64,000 nt of DNA, taken from NCBI RefSeq assembly GCF_900232825.1, contig NZ_OCTP01000010.1, positions 124,001 to 188,000 of the forward strand, in the 5' to 3' direction. The stretch is from Anaerococcus sp. Marseille-P3625. GTDB lineage: Bacteria; Bacillota; Clostridia; Tissierellales; Peptoniphilaceae. Below are positions 44,404 through 53,077 of this stretch, piece after piece (position 1 is the stretch's first letter; each line of letters starts with the position of its first letter). The position numbers and the translations under genes are program-made. Under the pieces are notes generated by a model, which was not told the DNA's origin, did not search any database, and was given only the letters and a program-made list of their open reading frames with translations.

Positions 44404-45916
44404 GATAGCTATATATTTAAGACTTTCTGAAGAAGATTATCACAAAGTAGATGAAAGTGTAAGTATAGTAAATCAAAGAGATTATATAAAAAGCTACATT
44501 GAAAATGAAACCTCTTTAAAAAGTTGTGAAATAGAAGAATATGTAGATGATGGATATTCTGCTACTAATACAAATAGACCTTCATTTTTAAGGCTTATTG
44601 AGGATATAAAGAGTGGTAAAGTAGGAACTATAATTGTAAAAGATATGTCTAGGTTTTCAAGAGATTATATTTTGCTTGGGGATTACTTAAGCAATATATT
44701 ACCATTTCTAAAAATACGATTTATTGCTATTAATGACAACTATGATTCTTTAAAAGAACAAGGCAATGGCTTAGATACAGATACACAGTTTAAGACATTG
44801 TATTATGATTTATTCAGTAAGGAATTATCTGAAAAGGTAAGAAGTTCTATTAGGCAAATTAAATCGCAGGGGAAAAATATAAATTGGGCAGCACCTTTTG
44901 GATATATTAAAGATCCTAAAGATAAACATAGTATTATCATTGATGAAAAAACAGCTTTTATAGTTAAAGAAGCTTTTGATTTATTGCTAAAAGGATATTC
45001 GTGTATTCAAGTGGCTAATATATTTAATGAAAAAGGTTATATTACACGCTCTGAACGAAAAGAAGAACTGAAACTTTCTGATTATACTGGAAATTTAATT
45101 ACTGGAAGTGAGGTAAAGAAAAGAGTTTGGACAAACGCAGCTATCTCACAGATTACAAGGAACGAACTATATACAGGAGATTATGTATATAATAAATTCA
45201 AAGAAACAAAAATAGGTGGAAGAAAAAGAATTTTACTTCCTGAAGAGGAGTGGAAAATACTTCCAAATACCCATGAAGCGATTATTTCAAGAGAAGTATT
45301 TGATGAGGTAAAGAAAATAAAAGAAAAAAGAAGTTTTGGAAGATATACAGGAAATAAAAATCGTTCTATTTTTTCTGATAAGATTTTTTGTAAAGAATGT
45401 GGTAGACATATGAGTTTTCGCAGTGATATTAGACAAAAGAAAAATTCAGATAAAATACACAAGTATAAAAGTTATTATTGTAATTTATGTAAAGCTGAGA
45501 AAACACCAAACAATATCAAAGAGAAAGATATTATTGAACTTATAAAACCCAAATTAAAAGATTTTAAGATTCAAAATACATTAAATGAAGAGAAAGTTAT
45601 AGAACACAAGAATGTAAAAGAAGAGATTCTAAAGGAAATATCCATATTAAACAGTAATTTACAAATCATCTATGAAAACTATAAAAAGAAAAATATTTCA
45701 AAAGAGGACTATTTAAAGGAAAAAACTTTTATCCAAGATAAAAAGATATTATTGGAGAGTAAATTGGAAGAATTGAAGTCAGATAAGATTGATTCAAGGA
45801 AAGAAACGGATATTACAGTCTTAGACGAAGAAAGTTTATTGAAGGTTTATGTAGACAATAAAATTGATAAAATAATTGTATCAAGAAGTGGAGAAATAGA
45901 AATTTTAGAAAAATAG
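44396..45916 (+). CDS. Large serine recombinase 3 of 3
   Basis: This 506-residue protein starts at ATG 44396 behind TTGGAGGT and overlaps recombinase 2 by eight bases. The resolvase motif LRLSEEDYHKV carries the catalytic Ser and IVKDMSRFSRDY follows. It has APFGYIKDP and a zinc-ribbon (CKECGRHM, CNLC). It is shorter than its partners, mainly in the C-terminal coiled part. As the last gene of the element it should lie close to the attachment end, which I place in the next 100 bases. Confidence 0.9.
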   Translation: MNKIAIYLRLSEEDYHKVDESVSIVNQRDYIKSYIENETSLKSCEIEEYVDDGYSATNTNRPSFLRLIEDIKSGKVGTIIVKDMSRFSRDYILLGDYLSNILPFLKIRFIAINDNYDSLKEQGNGLDTDTQFKTLYYDLFSKELSEKVRSSIRQIKSQGKNINWAAPFGYIKDPKDKHSIIIDEKTAFIVKEAFDLLLKGYSCIQVANIFNEKGYITRSERKEELKLSDYTGNLITGSEVKKRVWTNAAISQITRNELYTGDYVYNKFKETKIGGRKRILLPEEEWKILPNTHEAIISREVFDEVKKIKEKRSFGRYTGNKNRSIFSDKIFCKECGRHMSFRSDIRQKKNSDKIHKYKSYYCNLCKAEKTPNNIKEKDIIELIKPKLKDFKIQNTLNEEKVIEHKNVKEEILKEISILNSNLQIIYENYKKKNISKEDYLKEKTFIQDKKILLESKLEELKSDKIDSRKETDITVLDEESLLKVYVDNKIDKIIVSRSGEIEILEK

Positions 45917-45936
45917 ATGAATAGCATTAAAAGTAA

Positions 45937-46027
45937 CTCATAATCTCGCCAACTTTAATTTTAATACGCCAAAATGAAAATAATGACGAGAAAATTCGAG
46001 AAAATAAATAGTACTGTTTATTATGAG
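45937..46027. repeat. Candidate right end of the element
   Basis: After the last recombinase stop the region holds an 8-bp inverted repeat CTCATAAT (45937-45944) and ATTATGAG (46020-46027), plus several CTCG/CGAG motifs between. Att sites of large serine recombinases lie next to the recombinase genes and often contain such imperfect repeats. The crossover dinucleotide cannot be named without the left end. Confidence 0.35.
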
Positions 46028-46108
46028 ACGATAGGGTAAATATTTAGGAACAAACAAAAAAATGATATAATTATAGTTAAAATGAGATATTGTGAGGTGA
46101 TTTTTGTG

Positions 46109-46909
46109 TCTAAAATAAATGTGGAAGGATCAGAAATTAGCATTATTGCCATAGATAATAGAGATTATATTTCTTTAACCGACATGGTTAGAAATGTTGA
46201 AAATGGTGTGGCACTAATAGAAAAATGGCTAAGGAATAAAAATACAATTGAATTTTTAGGAATATGGGAAGAAATGTATAATGCGAATTTTAATTCCACC
46301 GAATTCGAGGGAATTAAAAATGAAGCAGGTTTTAATCGTTTTATTTTATCGGTTAAACAATGGGTCAATAAGACGAATTCTATCGGAATTGTTGCCAAAG
46401 CAGGAAGATATGGTGGAACATATGCACATAAAGACATAGCTTTTGAATTTGCGTCGTGGGTATCACCTTATTTTAAGCTCTATCTTATTAAAGAGTTTGA
46501 GCGCTTAAAAGAAGAAGAGCAAAGACAATTAGGTTGGGATATCAAGAGGAATTTAGCTAAGATAAATTACAAAATTCATACAGATGCAATTAAGAATAAA
46601 CTTGTCCCTGAGAAATTATCAAAGGAAAGAATAAACTATATCTATGCAAGTGAAGCAGATATATTAAATGTAGCTTTGTTTGGAATGACAGCAAAAGAAT
46701 GGCGTGAAAATAATCCGGAGTTAAAAGGAAATATGAGAGACTATGCTGATATATCACAATTAGTGTGTTTATCAAATCTTGAGAACTTAAATGCTGTTTT
46801 TATAAATGAGGGAATGGATGCAACTGAAAGGATAGAAAAATTAAATGCAATTGCTATTGAACAAATGAGGATTCTAACAGAAAGTGAACGTATAAAAAAG
46901 TTAAAATAA
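46109..46909 (+). CDS. KilA-N domain protein
   Basis: This protein of about 266 residues starts at GTG 46109 behind GTGAGGTG; an in-frame ATG lies 27 bases upstream without a good site. The N-terminal half has the KilA-N DNA-binding pattern (DNRDYISLTDMVRNV, IEKWLRNKNTIEFLG, KAGRYGGTYAHKDIAFEFASW, KLYLIKEFERL). The C-terminal half is helical and common in such antirepressor-like proteins. They occur in phages and as single genes in bacterial islands. It lies between the ICE right end and a truncated ABC gene and has its own terminator, so it may be a small separate insertion. Function unknown. Confidence 0.8.
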   Translation, partial: SKINVEGSEISIIAIDNRDYISLTDMVRNVENGVALIEKWLRNKNTIEFLGIWEEMYNANFNSTEFEGIKNEAGFNRFILSVKQWVNKTNSIGIVAKAGRYGGTYAHKDIAFEFASWVSPYFKLYLIKEFERLKEEEQRQLGWDIKRNLAKINYKIHTDAIKNKLVPEKLSKERINYIYASEADILNVALFGMTAKEWRENNPELKGNMRDYADISQLVCLSNLENLNAVFINEGMDATERIEKLNAIAIEQMRILTESERIKKLK

Positions 46910-46922
46910 AAGTTTTGTATAT

Positions 46923-46953
46923 AAATTAGGCGATAGAAATATCGTCTAATTTT
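46923..46953 (+). terminator. Terminator of the KilA-N gene
   Basis: AAATTAGGCGAT (46923-46934) pairs with ATCGTCTAATTT (46941-46952) with one wobble and a short loop, followed by T residues. Confidence 0.75.
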
Positions 46954-46966
46954 ATGTAACAATTGC

Positions 46967-46997
46967 TTGACATTGTAGGGTAAATCAACCCTATTAC
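46967..46997 (+). promoter_or_regulatory. Promoter with palindromic operator ahead of a broken ABC gene
   Basis: TTGACA (46967-46972) is followed after 19 bases by TATTAC (46992-46997). The palindrome TAGGGT-AAATCA-ACCCTA fills the spacer and -10, as in repressor-controlled efflux operons. The gene it served has lost its 5' part. TAGGGTAAAT also occurs at 46032-46041. Confidence 0.5.
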
Positions 46998-46999
46998 AT

Positions 47000-47530
47000 T
47001 TACTAGGAGGACTTGATTATCCTACAAGTGGAAAAGTTTTAATTGATGATACCGACATTTATGCATTGAAAGATGATGAGAGAACTATTTTTAGGAGAAG
47101 GAATATTGGTTTTGTCTTTCAAGCATATAATCTTTTGCCAATGTTAAATGTGTATGAGAATATAATTATTCCCTTTGGTCTAGATGGGGATGCGGTAGAT
47201 AAAAAATATGTTGATTCAGTAATAGATATTCTTGAGATAAGTGATCAAAAATATAAAATGCCTAATGAATTATCTGGTGGACAGCAACAAAGGGTTGCCA
47301 TAGCAAGAGCCTTGGTTACCAAACCATCTTTAATTCTAGCTGACGAACCTACAGGAAATTTAGATTCAAAATCTTCTTCCCAAGTTGTTTACTTACTAAA
47401 AAAGATTAATAAAGAGCTTGGAAATACTATTCTTATGATTACTCACGATGATGCCGTCGCTCAAGCTGCAGAAAAAACTATAAGGATAGAAGATGGAAAG
47501 CTGGTGGGAAAAAATGAAAGTCAAAAATAA
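47000..47530 (+). pseudogene. 5'-truncated ABC ATPase of a MacB/BceA-type transporter
   Basis: The frame opens abruptly at LLGGLDYPTSGKVLIDD, which in intact relatives follows the Walker A motif by only a few residues. Everything before it, including Walker A and the start codon, is missing. The rest is normal: Q-loop VFQAYNLLPM, signature [10 protein letters not shown], Walker [13 protein letters not shown] and switch HDD. Without Walker A it cannot bind ATP productively. The loss is placed between a promoter-like element (46967-46997) and the gene, consistent with a deletion or an insertion/excision scar. It is followed by its cognate permease. Confidence 0.82.
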
Positions 47531-49994
47531 AGCTTATATAAGGCATCTTGCAAAAAATATTTTAAATGCTAATAAAAGCAGGAGAAATATTCTCTTATTA
47601 GCAATTGCTTTGACTTCTATACTATTTACAAGTCTGTTTTCCGTAGCCTTAGGTTTAGGAAAAAGCATGGAAACCCAAACAATGAAAACTGTTGGAACAA
47701 TCAGCCATGGTTCTTTTAAAGATATTTGTGATGAAGATGTAAAAATATTAACTCATGATAAGGATATAAAGGATTTTTCAGTAAGAGAAAAAGTTGGAAT
47801 TCTTGATGATGAAAAAGTTATGGCAGAACTATCTTATATGGATAAGAAAGGATTTGAATGGTCTCTAATAGAAAAAGTTAAGGGAAAGTTTCCAGAAAAA
47901 GAAAATGAAGTATTTCTAGATATATCAACTGCTAAAAAATTAGGTTATAAGGGTGAAATCGGAGAAGAAATAGAAGTTCCTTTTAAAATAGAAAAAGCTT
48001 ACACAGGAGAGATTATCGAAAAGAAAAGTCATAAATTTATTATATCTGGAACTTTTCAAAATCCTATTGACTCCAATGTTGGTGTAGGGCAAATCTATTT
48101 ATCAAAAGCTTATGTAGATAAATTATCGATTCCAAAAAGTAATAATGACGCGGAAGTAATGCTAAAGAATTCCTTTATGATAAGGGATAAACTTTTAAAA
48201 ATTGCAGAGAGAAATGGTTATAAAGTTGTAGAGGACCCTGGAAATTTATCCGAAAAGGAAATAAGGATTGGTGTTAACTTTGCCTATCTTTTATCTGGTG
48301 ATAGTAGTTTTGATTTTAATACATTTCTACCATACTTAGCTTTTTTGATTTTGGTAATGGTCGCAGGATACTTAATAATAAATAATATTTTCAAGATATC
48401 CGTAAATGAAGATATTAAACTTCTGGGACTTTTAAAAACAATTGGAATGACAAAACCACAAATCAAAAAACTTGTTCATCTTGAGTCTTTAGCAGCCTCA
48501 CTTCCATCAATAATAGTTGGAGATTTAGTAGGAATTTCTATCGGAAAAATTATTTTAAATAAAATATTTGTAAGTAATGAGATGTTAACGGATGTAAAAT
48601 TATCACCCGCAGTAATAATATTAATTATCTTATTTTCAACAGCCTTTACTTTGCTTACAGTATTTATATCAGTTATGAAACCCGCAAGGTATGCAGCAAA
48701 AGTTTCTCCTATAGATGCTAGCAGATACAATGAAACCACGATAAAAAAGAAATATAAAAGCGAGAATATTTCTTTAGGAAAGCTGTCAAGAAGACAAGTA
48801 TTTTCCAATAAATTTAGATTTATATCAATAGTTCTTTCCATTAGCCTTTCTGCTGTTATTTTGAATAGTGTCTTAACTTATACAGGCAATATTGATCTAG
48901 AAAAGGGAATATCTGATGTAATTGTAACGGACTATAATATAGCAAGCCCAAAATATTTTAGATATATGTACTCAGGAAGTGAGGACGGTATTAATGAAAA
49001 GTATATCGGTGAAATAGAAAACTATAAAGGATTTAAAAGTGGAGGTGCCTTATATTCATACGGTTATGAGTACACATATCCGGATATAAAAATAGAAGAC
49101 AATAAAGTTGCTCCAATATTATTGGGAATAGATGATTATTTAATAAATAAACAAAAATTTATAGATGGAGAGTTTGATAAGGAAAAATGGAAAACAGGAA
49201 ATTATGTTATTATAGGGGAAAAAATAAGAAATGATTCTGACTATAAAATCGGTGATAAGATAAGGATAAATGTAAATAATAAAATTAAAGAAGTCCAAGT
49301 TATGGGTAAAGTTGAATATAATTTTTCAAATGGTCTTAGATATTTCCCTGTGGTTAAGGAAGATAAAAACAATGAGTTAAGTCCTACTTTAGGTTTGGAA
49401 TATATTTATATGAATCCAAATGAGTACAAAGAACTCATAGGAGATAAAAGTATAATGTCCTATGGATTTGATGTGGAGGATAGTGAAAAGGAAAATTTTG
49501 ATAAGTTATTAAAATCTTTTGAAAACAACCCAGACTTTTCCTATGACTCAAGAGATCTTCAAATAAAGTCTTTTAAAGATTTCAAAAATCTTATAGAATT
49601 TGTGGGTTATAGTTTATCTATAGTATTATTCTTAATATCTGTGCTTAACTTTATTAACGTTATTGCTACTGAAATATTAAGAAACATGGTGAACTTATCA
49701 ATCCTTGAAGCAATTGGAATGACAAAGAAAAATATTAAAAAATATTTGGTGAAAAAGAATTTGATCTATTCTTTATGTGGATTAGTATTTTCTTTCATAA
49801 TTATGCTTCTTGTAGATAAATACATCTTGATGGATTTTATGGAACAAACTAAGTGGACTTCCTATAAATTTGTAATCATGCCACTTATACTTGTAAACTT
49901 TGTAAATATAATTATTGGGATATTATTTACAGGTAGATTCTATGAAAAGCACAGTCAAAACAGTCTTGTAGATAGAATAAGAAGTTTAGAATAA
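47514..49994 (+). CDS. FtsX-type ABC permease (MacB/BceB-like efflux)
   Basis: This permease of about 826 residues has an N-terminal membrane segment (LLAIALTSILFTSLF), a long extracellular region, three central membrane segments (about 280-400) with the FtsX pattern LGLLKTIGMTKPQIKK, a second extracellular region and three C-terminal segments including LEAIGMTKKNIKK. Duplicate FtsX halves indicate one full permease. I place the start at ATG 47514, overlapping the ATPase gene; an in-frame ATG lies 21 bases upstream. Such transporters remove or sense antimicrobial peptides. The coupled ATPase gene is broken, so the system is probably inactive unless another ATPase substitutes. Confidence 0.85.
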   Translation: MKVKNKAYIRHLAKNILNANKSRRNILLLAIALTSILFTSLFSVALGLGKSMETQTMKTVGTISHGSFKDICDEDVKILTHDKDIKDFSVREKVGILDDEKVMAELSYMDKKGFEWSLIEKVKGKFPEKENEVFLDISTAKKLGYKGEIGEEIEVPFKIEKAYTGEIIEKKSHKFIISGTFQNPIDSNVGVGQIYLSKAYVDKLSIPKSNNDAEVMLKNSFMIRDKLLKIAERNGYKVVEDPGNLSEKEIRIGVNFAYLLSGDSSFDFNTFLPYLAFLILVMVAGYLIINNIFKISVNEDIKLLGLLKTIGMTKPQIKKLVHLESLAASLPSIIVGDLVGISIGKIILNKIFVSNEMLTDVKLSPAVIILIILFSTAFTLLTVFISVMKPARYAAKVSPIDASRYNETTIKKKYKSENISLGKLSRRQVFSNKFRFISIVLSISLSAVILNSVLTYTGNIDLEKGISDVIVTDYNIASPKYFRYMYSGSEDGINEKYIGEIENYKGFKSGGALYSYGYEYTYPDIKIEDNKVAPILLGIDDYLINKQKFIDGEFDKEKWKTGNYVIIGEKIRNDSDYKIGDKIRINVNNKIKEVQVMGKVEYNFSNGLRYFPVVKEDKNNELSPTLGLEYIYMNPNEYKELIGDKSIMSYGFDVEDSEKENFDKLLKSFENNPDFSYDSRDLQIKSFKDFKNLIEFVGYSLSIVLFLISVLNFINVIATEILRNMVNLSILEAIGMTKKNIKKYLVKKNLIYSLCGLVFSFIIMLLVDKYILMDFMEQTKWTSYKFVIMPLILVNFVNIIIGILFTGRFYEKHSQNSLVDRIRSLE

Positions 49995-50007
49995 TAGAGG
50001 AGGTTTT

Positions 50008-50154
50008 ATGAAAGAAAATTTAAACAAGAAGATATTTCTATTTGGACTCACGATTTTTGTGATTTCCTACCTACTGCCAATAGACATCTTTGAAAGATAT
50101 ACAAGTTTAAGACCAACTGGACTCACATCAATGTTTGTAGGTAATCTAATATAA
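50008..50154 (+). CDS. 48-residue membrane peptide downstream of the permease
   Basis: A strong AGAGGAGG site precedes ATG 50008. The 48-residue product has a basic N-terminus (MKENLNKKIF), one hydrophobic segment (LFGLTIFVISYLLP) and a polar tail. It follows the FtsX permease by 13 bases and ends before a terminator. It may be a small transporter-associated peptide or the truncated start of a longer membrane protein. I do not recognise a family. Confidence 0.5.
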   Translation: MKENLNKKIFLFGLTIFVISYLLPIDIFERYTSLRPTGLTSMFVGNLI

Positions 50155-50188
50155 GTAATGCGACTAAAACAAGAAAATAATAATCTAA

Positions 50189-50214
50189 ACAGCTCTTTTG
50201 AGGGCTGTTTTTTC
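50189..50214 (+). terminator. Terminator after the permease operon
   Basis: AACAGCTC pairs with GGGCTGTT (one G-T wobble) across a 6-base loop, followed by TTTTTC. Confidence 0.75.
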
Positions 50215-50345
50215 TTAGTTCTAAAATGATATAATAATTATAAGATGTTTATTTATTGACTTATTCCCACATACGAGGCTTTTTAAAAAAATTAAATTTT
50301 ATCCATACTGACCACTCAAGCCACGTGGAGACATTGGTGTTGATG
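50215..50345. repeat. Copy A of a ~130-bp noncoding repeat
   Basis: The stretch contains AAATGATATAATAATTATAAG, then CCACATACGAGGCTTTT and TACTGACCACTCAAGCCACG. It aligns along most of its length with 52430-52560 (copy B), by eye at roughly three bases in four. It precedes the gene at 50457. The rest of the 50155-50456 gap holds only the terminator and this repeat plus AT-rich sequence. Confidence 0.65.
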
Positions 50346-50456
50346 ATAAGATACAATATTGTGAAATGATAAATTTGTTATATCTCCAACTATTTTTGGC
50401 TTAAAAATTGTTATTTATTAAATTAGTATAATTTAGAAACTTGTGGAGGTGCCAAA

Positions 50457-51197
50457 ATGAAAATAGATTTCTATTATTGGGGGAGTATGTGCCCAATTAG
50501 TGCAGAAATATTAGATGTGATTAATAGATATAAATCTAAAGTTAATACAAATACTTATGAAATATCTAATGATTTATCAGCTTGTAAAAATAAAAAAATA
50601 TATTTTCCATTCTTAACTATAATTAATGATATTAATAGATATTATAGGCCAATTAATGATAAATTTATGGAAGAGCTTGCTTCAGGGATAATCCCAGTAG
50701 AAAAGCCATATATTCCTAAACTAGGCACTGAAAGTGTGACAAAAACTATAAAAGCAATTACAAAAGAAAATTATAATATTGCGTCTCAATGCACATCTAG
50801 GGTCAATTGTCTGGGGTGTGAAATGAAGATTAAAATGTATGATTCAATAAATGAAGGTATATATGGATTTATGAATGTTAATGGTAATAGCTTACTTGGT
50901 GGGGTTGAATTTGTTCCGTCTAATCTAGTACCTTACGACATTCCTAGAAGTGGCGAAACAGTATTTATAACATGTATTTATTTATCAAATGAAGATTATG
51001 ATTATAAGTCTGCACCATTAATGGCTTTAGAAGATTATTTAAAAAATAAGTATAAAAAAGTACTTGTAATTTCAGATGAAATTGGGATTTTTCCAAATGG
51101 AAATTTAGACTTCTTTCTTAAGAATAATTATAAAGATGAAGCGATTGTGTTTGAAGATGATTATTGCAAGTTACATTTAATGTCAAAGATTTTGTAG
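50457..51197 (+). CDS. Thioredoxin-like / GNAT-like (YoaP-type) protein
   Basis: The protein has 246 residues. The N-terminal about 80 residues look like a thioredoxin fold (FYYWGSMCPISAEILDVI, with a lone Cys in the active-site position, then FPFLTIINDINRYYRPI). A Cys-rich linker (CTSRVNCLGCEMK) follows. The C-terminal part has a GNAT/YoaP pattern (VPYDIPRSGETVFITCIYL, later FFLKNNY...AIVFEDDYCKLHLM). YoaP-type proteins are poorly characterised acetyltransferase-like proteins. GTGGAGGTG precedes the ATG. The gene stands alone between two copies of the noncoding repeat. Function is not assigned. Confidence 0.6.
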   Translation: MKIDFYYWGSMCPISAEILDVINRYKSKVNTNTYEISNDLSACKNKKIYFPFLTIINDINRYYRPINDKFMEELASGIIPVEKPYIPKLGTESVTKTIKAITKENYNIASQCTSRVNCLGCEMKIKMYDSINEGIYGFMNVNGNSLLGGVEFVPSNLVPYDIPRSGETVFITCIYLSNEDYDYKSAPLMALEDYLKNKYKKVLVISDEIGIFPNGNLDFFLKNNYKDEAIVFEDDYCKLHLMSKIL

Positions 51198-51254
51198 TTT
51201 AGAATACTCGGCTTGTTGATATTAATCAGAATTATATTCTACAACAGATAGAAC

Positions 51255-51345
51255 TCCTTGACGTACTTAGTGTTCACTAGTTCCATGTCGAGACTTTAGT
51301 ATTTATGACAAGTAAATAAGAATACAAAATTTATAAGGTATTTAT
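51255..51345. repeat. Copy C (divergent) of the noncoding repeat
   Basis: The end of this stretch, CGAGACTTTAGTATTTATGA followed by AATAAGAATAC, matches the end of copy B (GTAGACTATAGCATTATTGTAC, AATAAGAATTTG). The first part is too diverged to align by eye. It precedes the peptidase gene at 51372. Confidence 0.4.
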
Positions 51346-51371
51346 TTTTATTTAAGAATTTGGAGGAAATA

Positions 51372-52400
51372 ATGATAAAGAAAATAGGAATTGTTAGTTT
51401 ATCTAATGGTGTTTTGGGGGAAAGCTTTATTGAGCATGAAATAAAAATTGGAGTAGACAGATTAAATAAGCTAGGAGTAGAGATAGAGTTTTTACCTAAT
51501 TCTTTGAAAGGCATTGATTTTTTAAAGAATCATCCGGAAGCTAGGGCAGATGATTTGATACTTGCTTTTGAAGATGACACTATTGATATGATTTTATGTG
51601 CTATTGGTGGAGAAGATACTTATAGATTAGCCCCTTATCTGTTCGAAGGAGATAGATTAAAAAATATTGTTAAACAAAAACTTTTTTTAGGCTTTTCTGA
51701 CTCAACAATAAATCACTTTATGCTAAATAAGCTTGGCATAAAAACATTTTATGGTCAGGCTTTCTTGCCAGATGTGTGCGAACTATCTGCTAATATGTTA
51801 GCTTATACAGAGAAATACTTTTTAGAACTTATAAAAACAGGGAAAATAAATGTGATACATCCTAGTGAAGTTTGGTATGACGCAAGGGAAGATTATAGCG
51901 AGAAAGCTATAGGAATAGAAATGAAAAGTCATCATAATACAGGTTTTGAGCTATTAAGAGGAAATCCTATATTTTGTGGAAAAATTTTAGGCGGATGCAT
52001 AGAATCAATATATGATATGTTCGATAATTCTAGATTTGAAGATACAGTAGAAATTTGTAGCAAATACGGTTTATTTCCAAGCCTTGAGGCATGGGAGAAT
52101 AAGATTTTACTTATAGAATCAAGCGAAGAAAAAACAAAACCAGATTTATATAGGAAAATGATAATTGCTCTAAAAGACTACGGCTTGTTTGATATATTAT
52201 CGGGAATACTAGTAGGAAAACCTCAAAATGAAATCTATTATGAGGAGTATAAATCTATTTTATTAGAAGAAATTACTAATAAAGATTTACCTATTGTCTA
52301 TAATATAAATATTGGACACTCAACTCCAAGATGTATAATTCCTTTTGGGGTAGAAGCAGAAGTAAATGTAAGCAAACAAACAATCTCCTTTAATTATTAA
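51372..52400 (+). CDS. S66 peptidase (LD-carboxypeptidase/MccF-like immunity type)
   Basis: This 342-residue serine peptidase of the S66 family has the nucleophile in GFSDSTINHF (about Ser115), the Glu in LLIESSEE (about 243) and the His in NIGHSTPR (about 313), forming the known Ser-Glu-His triad. S66 enzymes recycle murein tetrapeptides (LdcA) or detoxify microcin C-type peptidyl-nucleotides (MccF). The GGEDTYRLAPYL segment and length fit the MccF-like branch, but substrate is not certain. I chose ATG 51372 behind GGAGG; an in-frame TTG at 51360 overlaps that site. It is a single-gene unit in a resistance-type cassette row. Confidence 0.85.
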   Translation: MIKKIGIVSLSNGVLGESFIEHEIKIGVDRLNKLGVEIEFLPNSLKGIDFLKNHPEARADDLILAFEDDTIDMILCAIGGEDTYRLAPYLFEGDRLKNIVKQKLFLGFSDSTINHFMLNKLGIKTFYGQAFLPDVCELSANMLAYTEKYFLELIKTGKINVIHPSEVWYDAREDYSEKAIGIEMKSHHNTGFELLRGNPIFCGKILGGCIESIYDMFDNSRFEDTVEICSKYGLFPSLEAWENKILLIESSEEKTKPDLYRKMIIALKDYGLFDILSGILVGKPQNEIYYEEYKSILLEEITNKDLPIVYNINIGHSTPRCIIPFGVEAEVNVSKQTISFNY

Positions 52401-52429
52401 ACAAAATTGAGCTAAGCCATGAGCTGTCT

Positions 52430-52565
52430 TTTTCTTCTTTAGAATGATATAGTTAATTATATGATGTTTATTGATTGGCATCCACATATAAGGCTTTTAA
52501 AATTTGTTAGTTTTATCAATACTGACCACCAAGCCATGTGTAGACTATAGCATTATTGTACAAAA
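52430..52565. repeat. Copy B of the ~130-bp noncoding repeat
   Basis: The copy holds AGAATGATATAGTTAATTAT, CCACATATAAGGCTTTTAAA and ATACTGACCACCAAGCCATG in the same order as copy A. It precedes the GNAT gene at 52617, the third single-gene unit of the row. A GAGCT.../AGCTGTC motif before it resembles the hairpin that precedes copy A. Confidence 0.65.
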
Positions 52566-52616
52566 AAATAAGAATTTGAATTTATAATATAATAGGAGTT
52601 TATCTGGAGGTTATGA

Positions 52617-53036
52617 ATGGATTACAAGGAAATATACGCTTCACACATAGATCTTTTGTGGGAACTTCAAAAGCAATATAAAGCAGAAATAGGAGAGGAT
52701 ATACCGAATGATATATCCAAGAAACGTCTGAAAGATGCAATCAGCAAAGGGGAAATATTATTTTTCGGAGCATGGGAAGGTGATGCGTTGGTAGGCTGCT
52801 GTTCAATAACAGTTGATTTTTCAACTTTTGACTATATGCCAAGTGGAATATTTGAAGATTTTTTCATATGTCCTGACTTTCGTCATAAAGGAATAGCACG
52901 CCAGCTAGTCCAATTTGCATATAGGTCAAGTGCTATAAGTTCAATGACTGTTGCTTGTGCACAATGCGATATACAAATGTATAAATCACTTGGATTTTCA
53001 ATTCAGCTTGGAAACCTGTTTGCATTTGAACCATAA
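52617..53036 (+). CDS. GNAT-family N-acetyltransferase
   Basis: This 139-residue acetyltransferase has the acetyl-CoA pyrophosphate-binding motif RHKGIARQL (about 93-101) preceded by the strand IFEDFFICPDF, and a final MYKSLGF element. These are the core GNAT motifs, so it should be active. Substrate is unknown; small GNATs in such rows often modify drugs or metabolites. It is preceded by noncoding repeat copy B and followed after 41 bases by the Nudix gene. Confidence 0.82.
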   Translation: MDYKEIYASHIDLLWELQKQYKAEIGEDIPNDISKKRLKDAISKGEILFFGAWEGDALVGCCSITVDFSTFDYMPSGIFEDFFICPDFRHKGIARQLVQFAYRSSAISSMTVACAQCDIQMYKSLGFSIQLGNLFAFEP

Positions 53037-53077
53037 GTTACGGTTCTTAGATGAGAAAGTATATAAAGGAGAAAACT

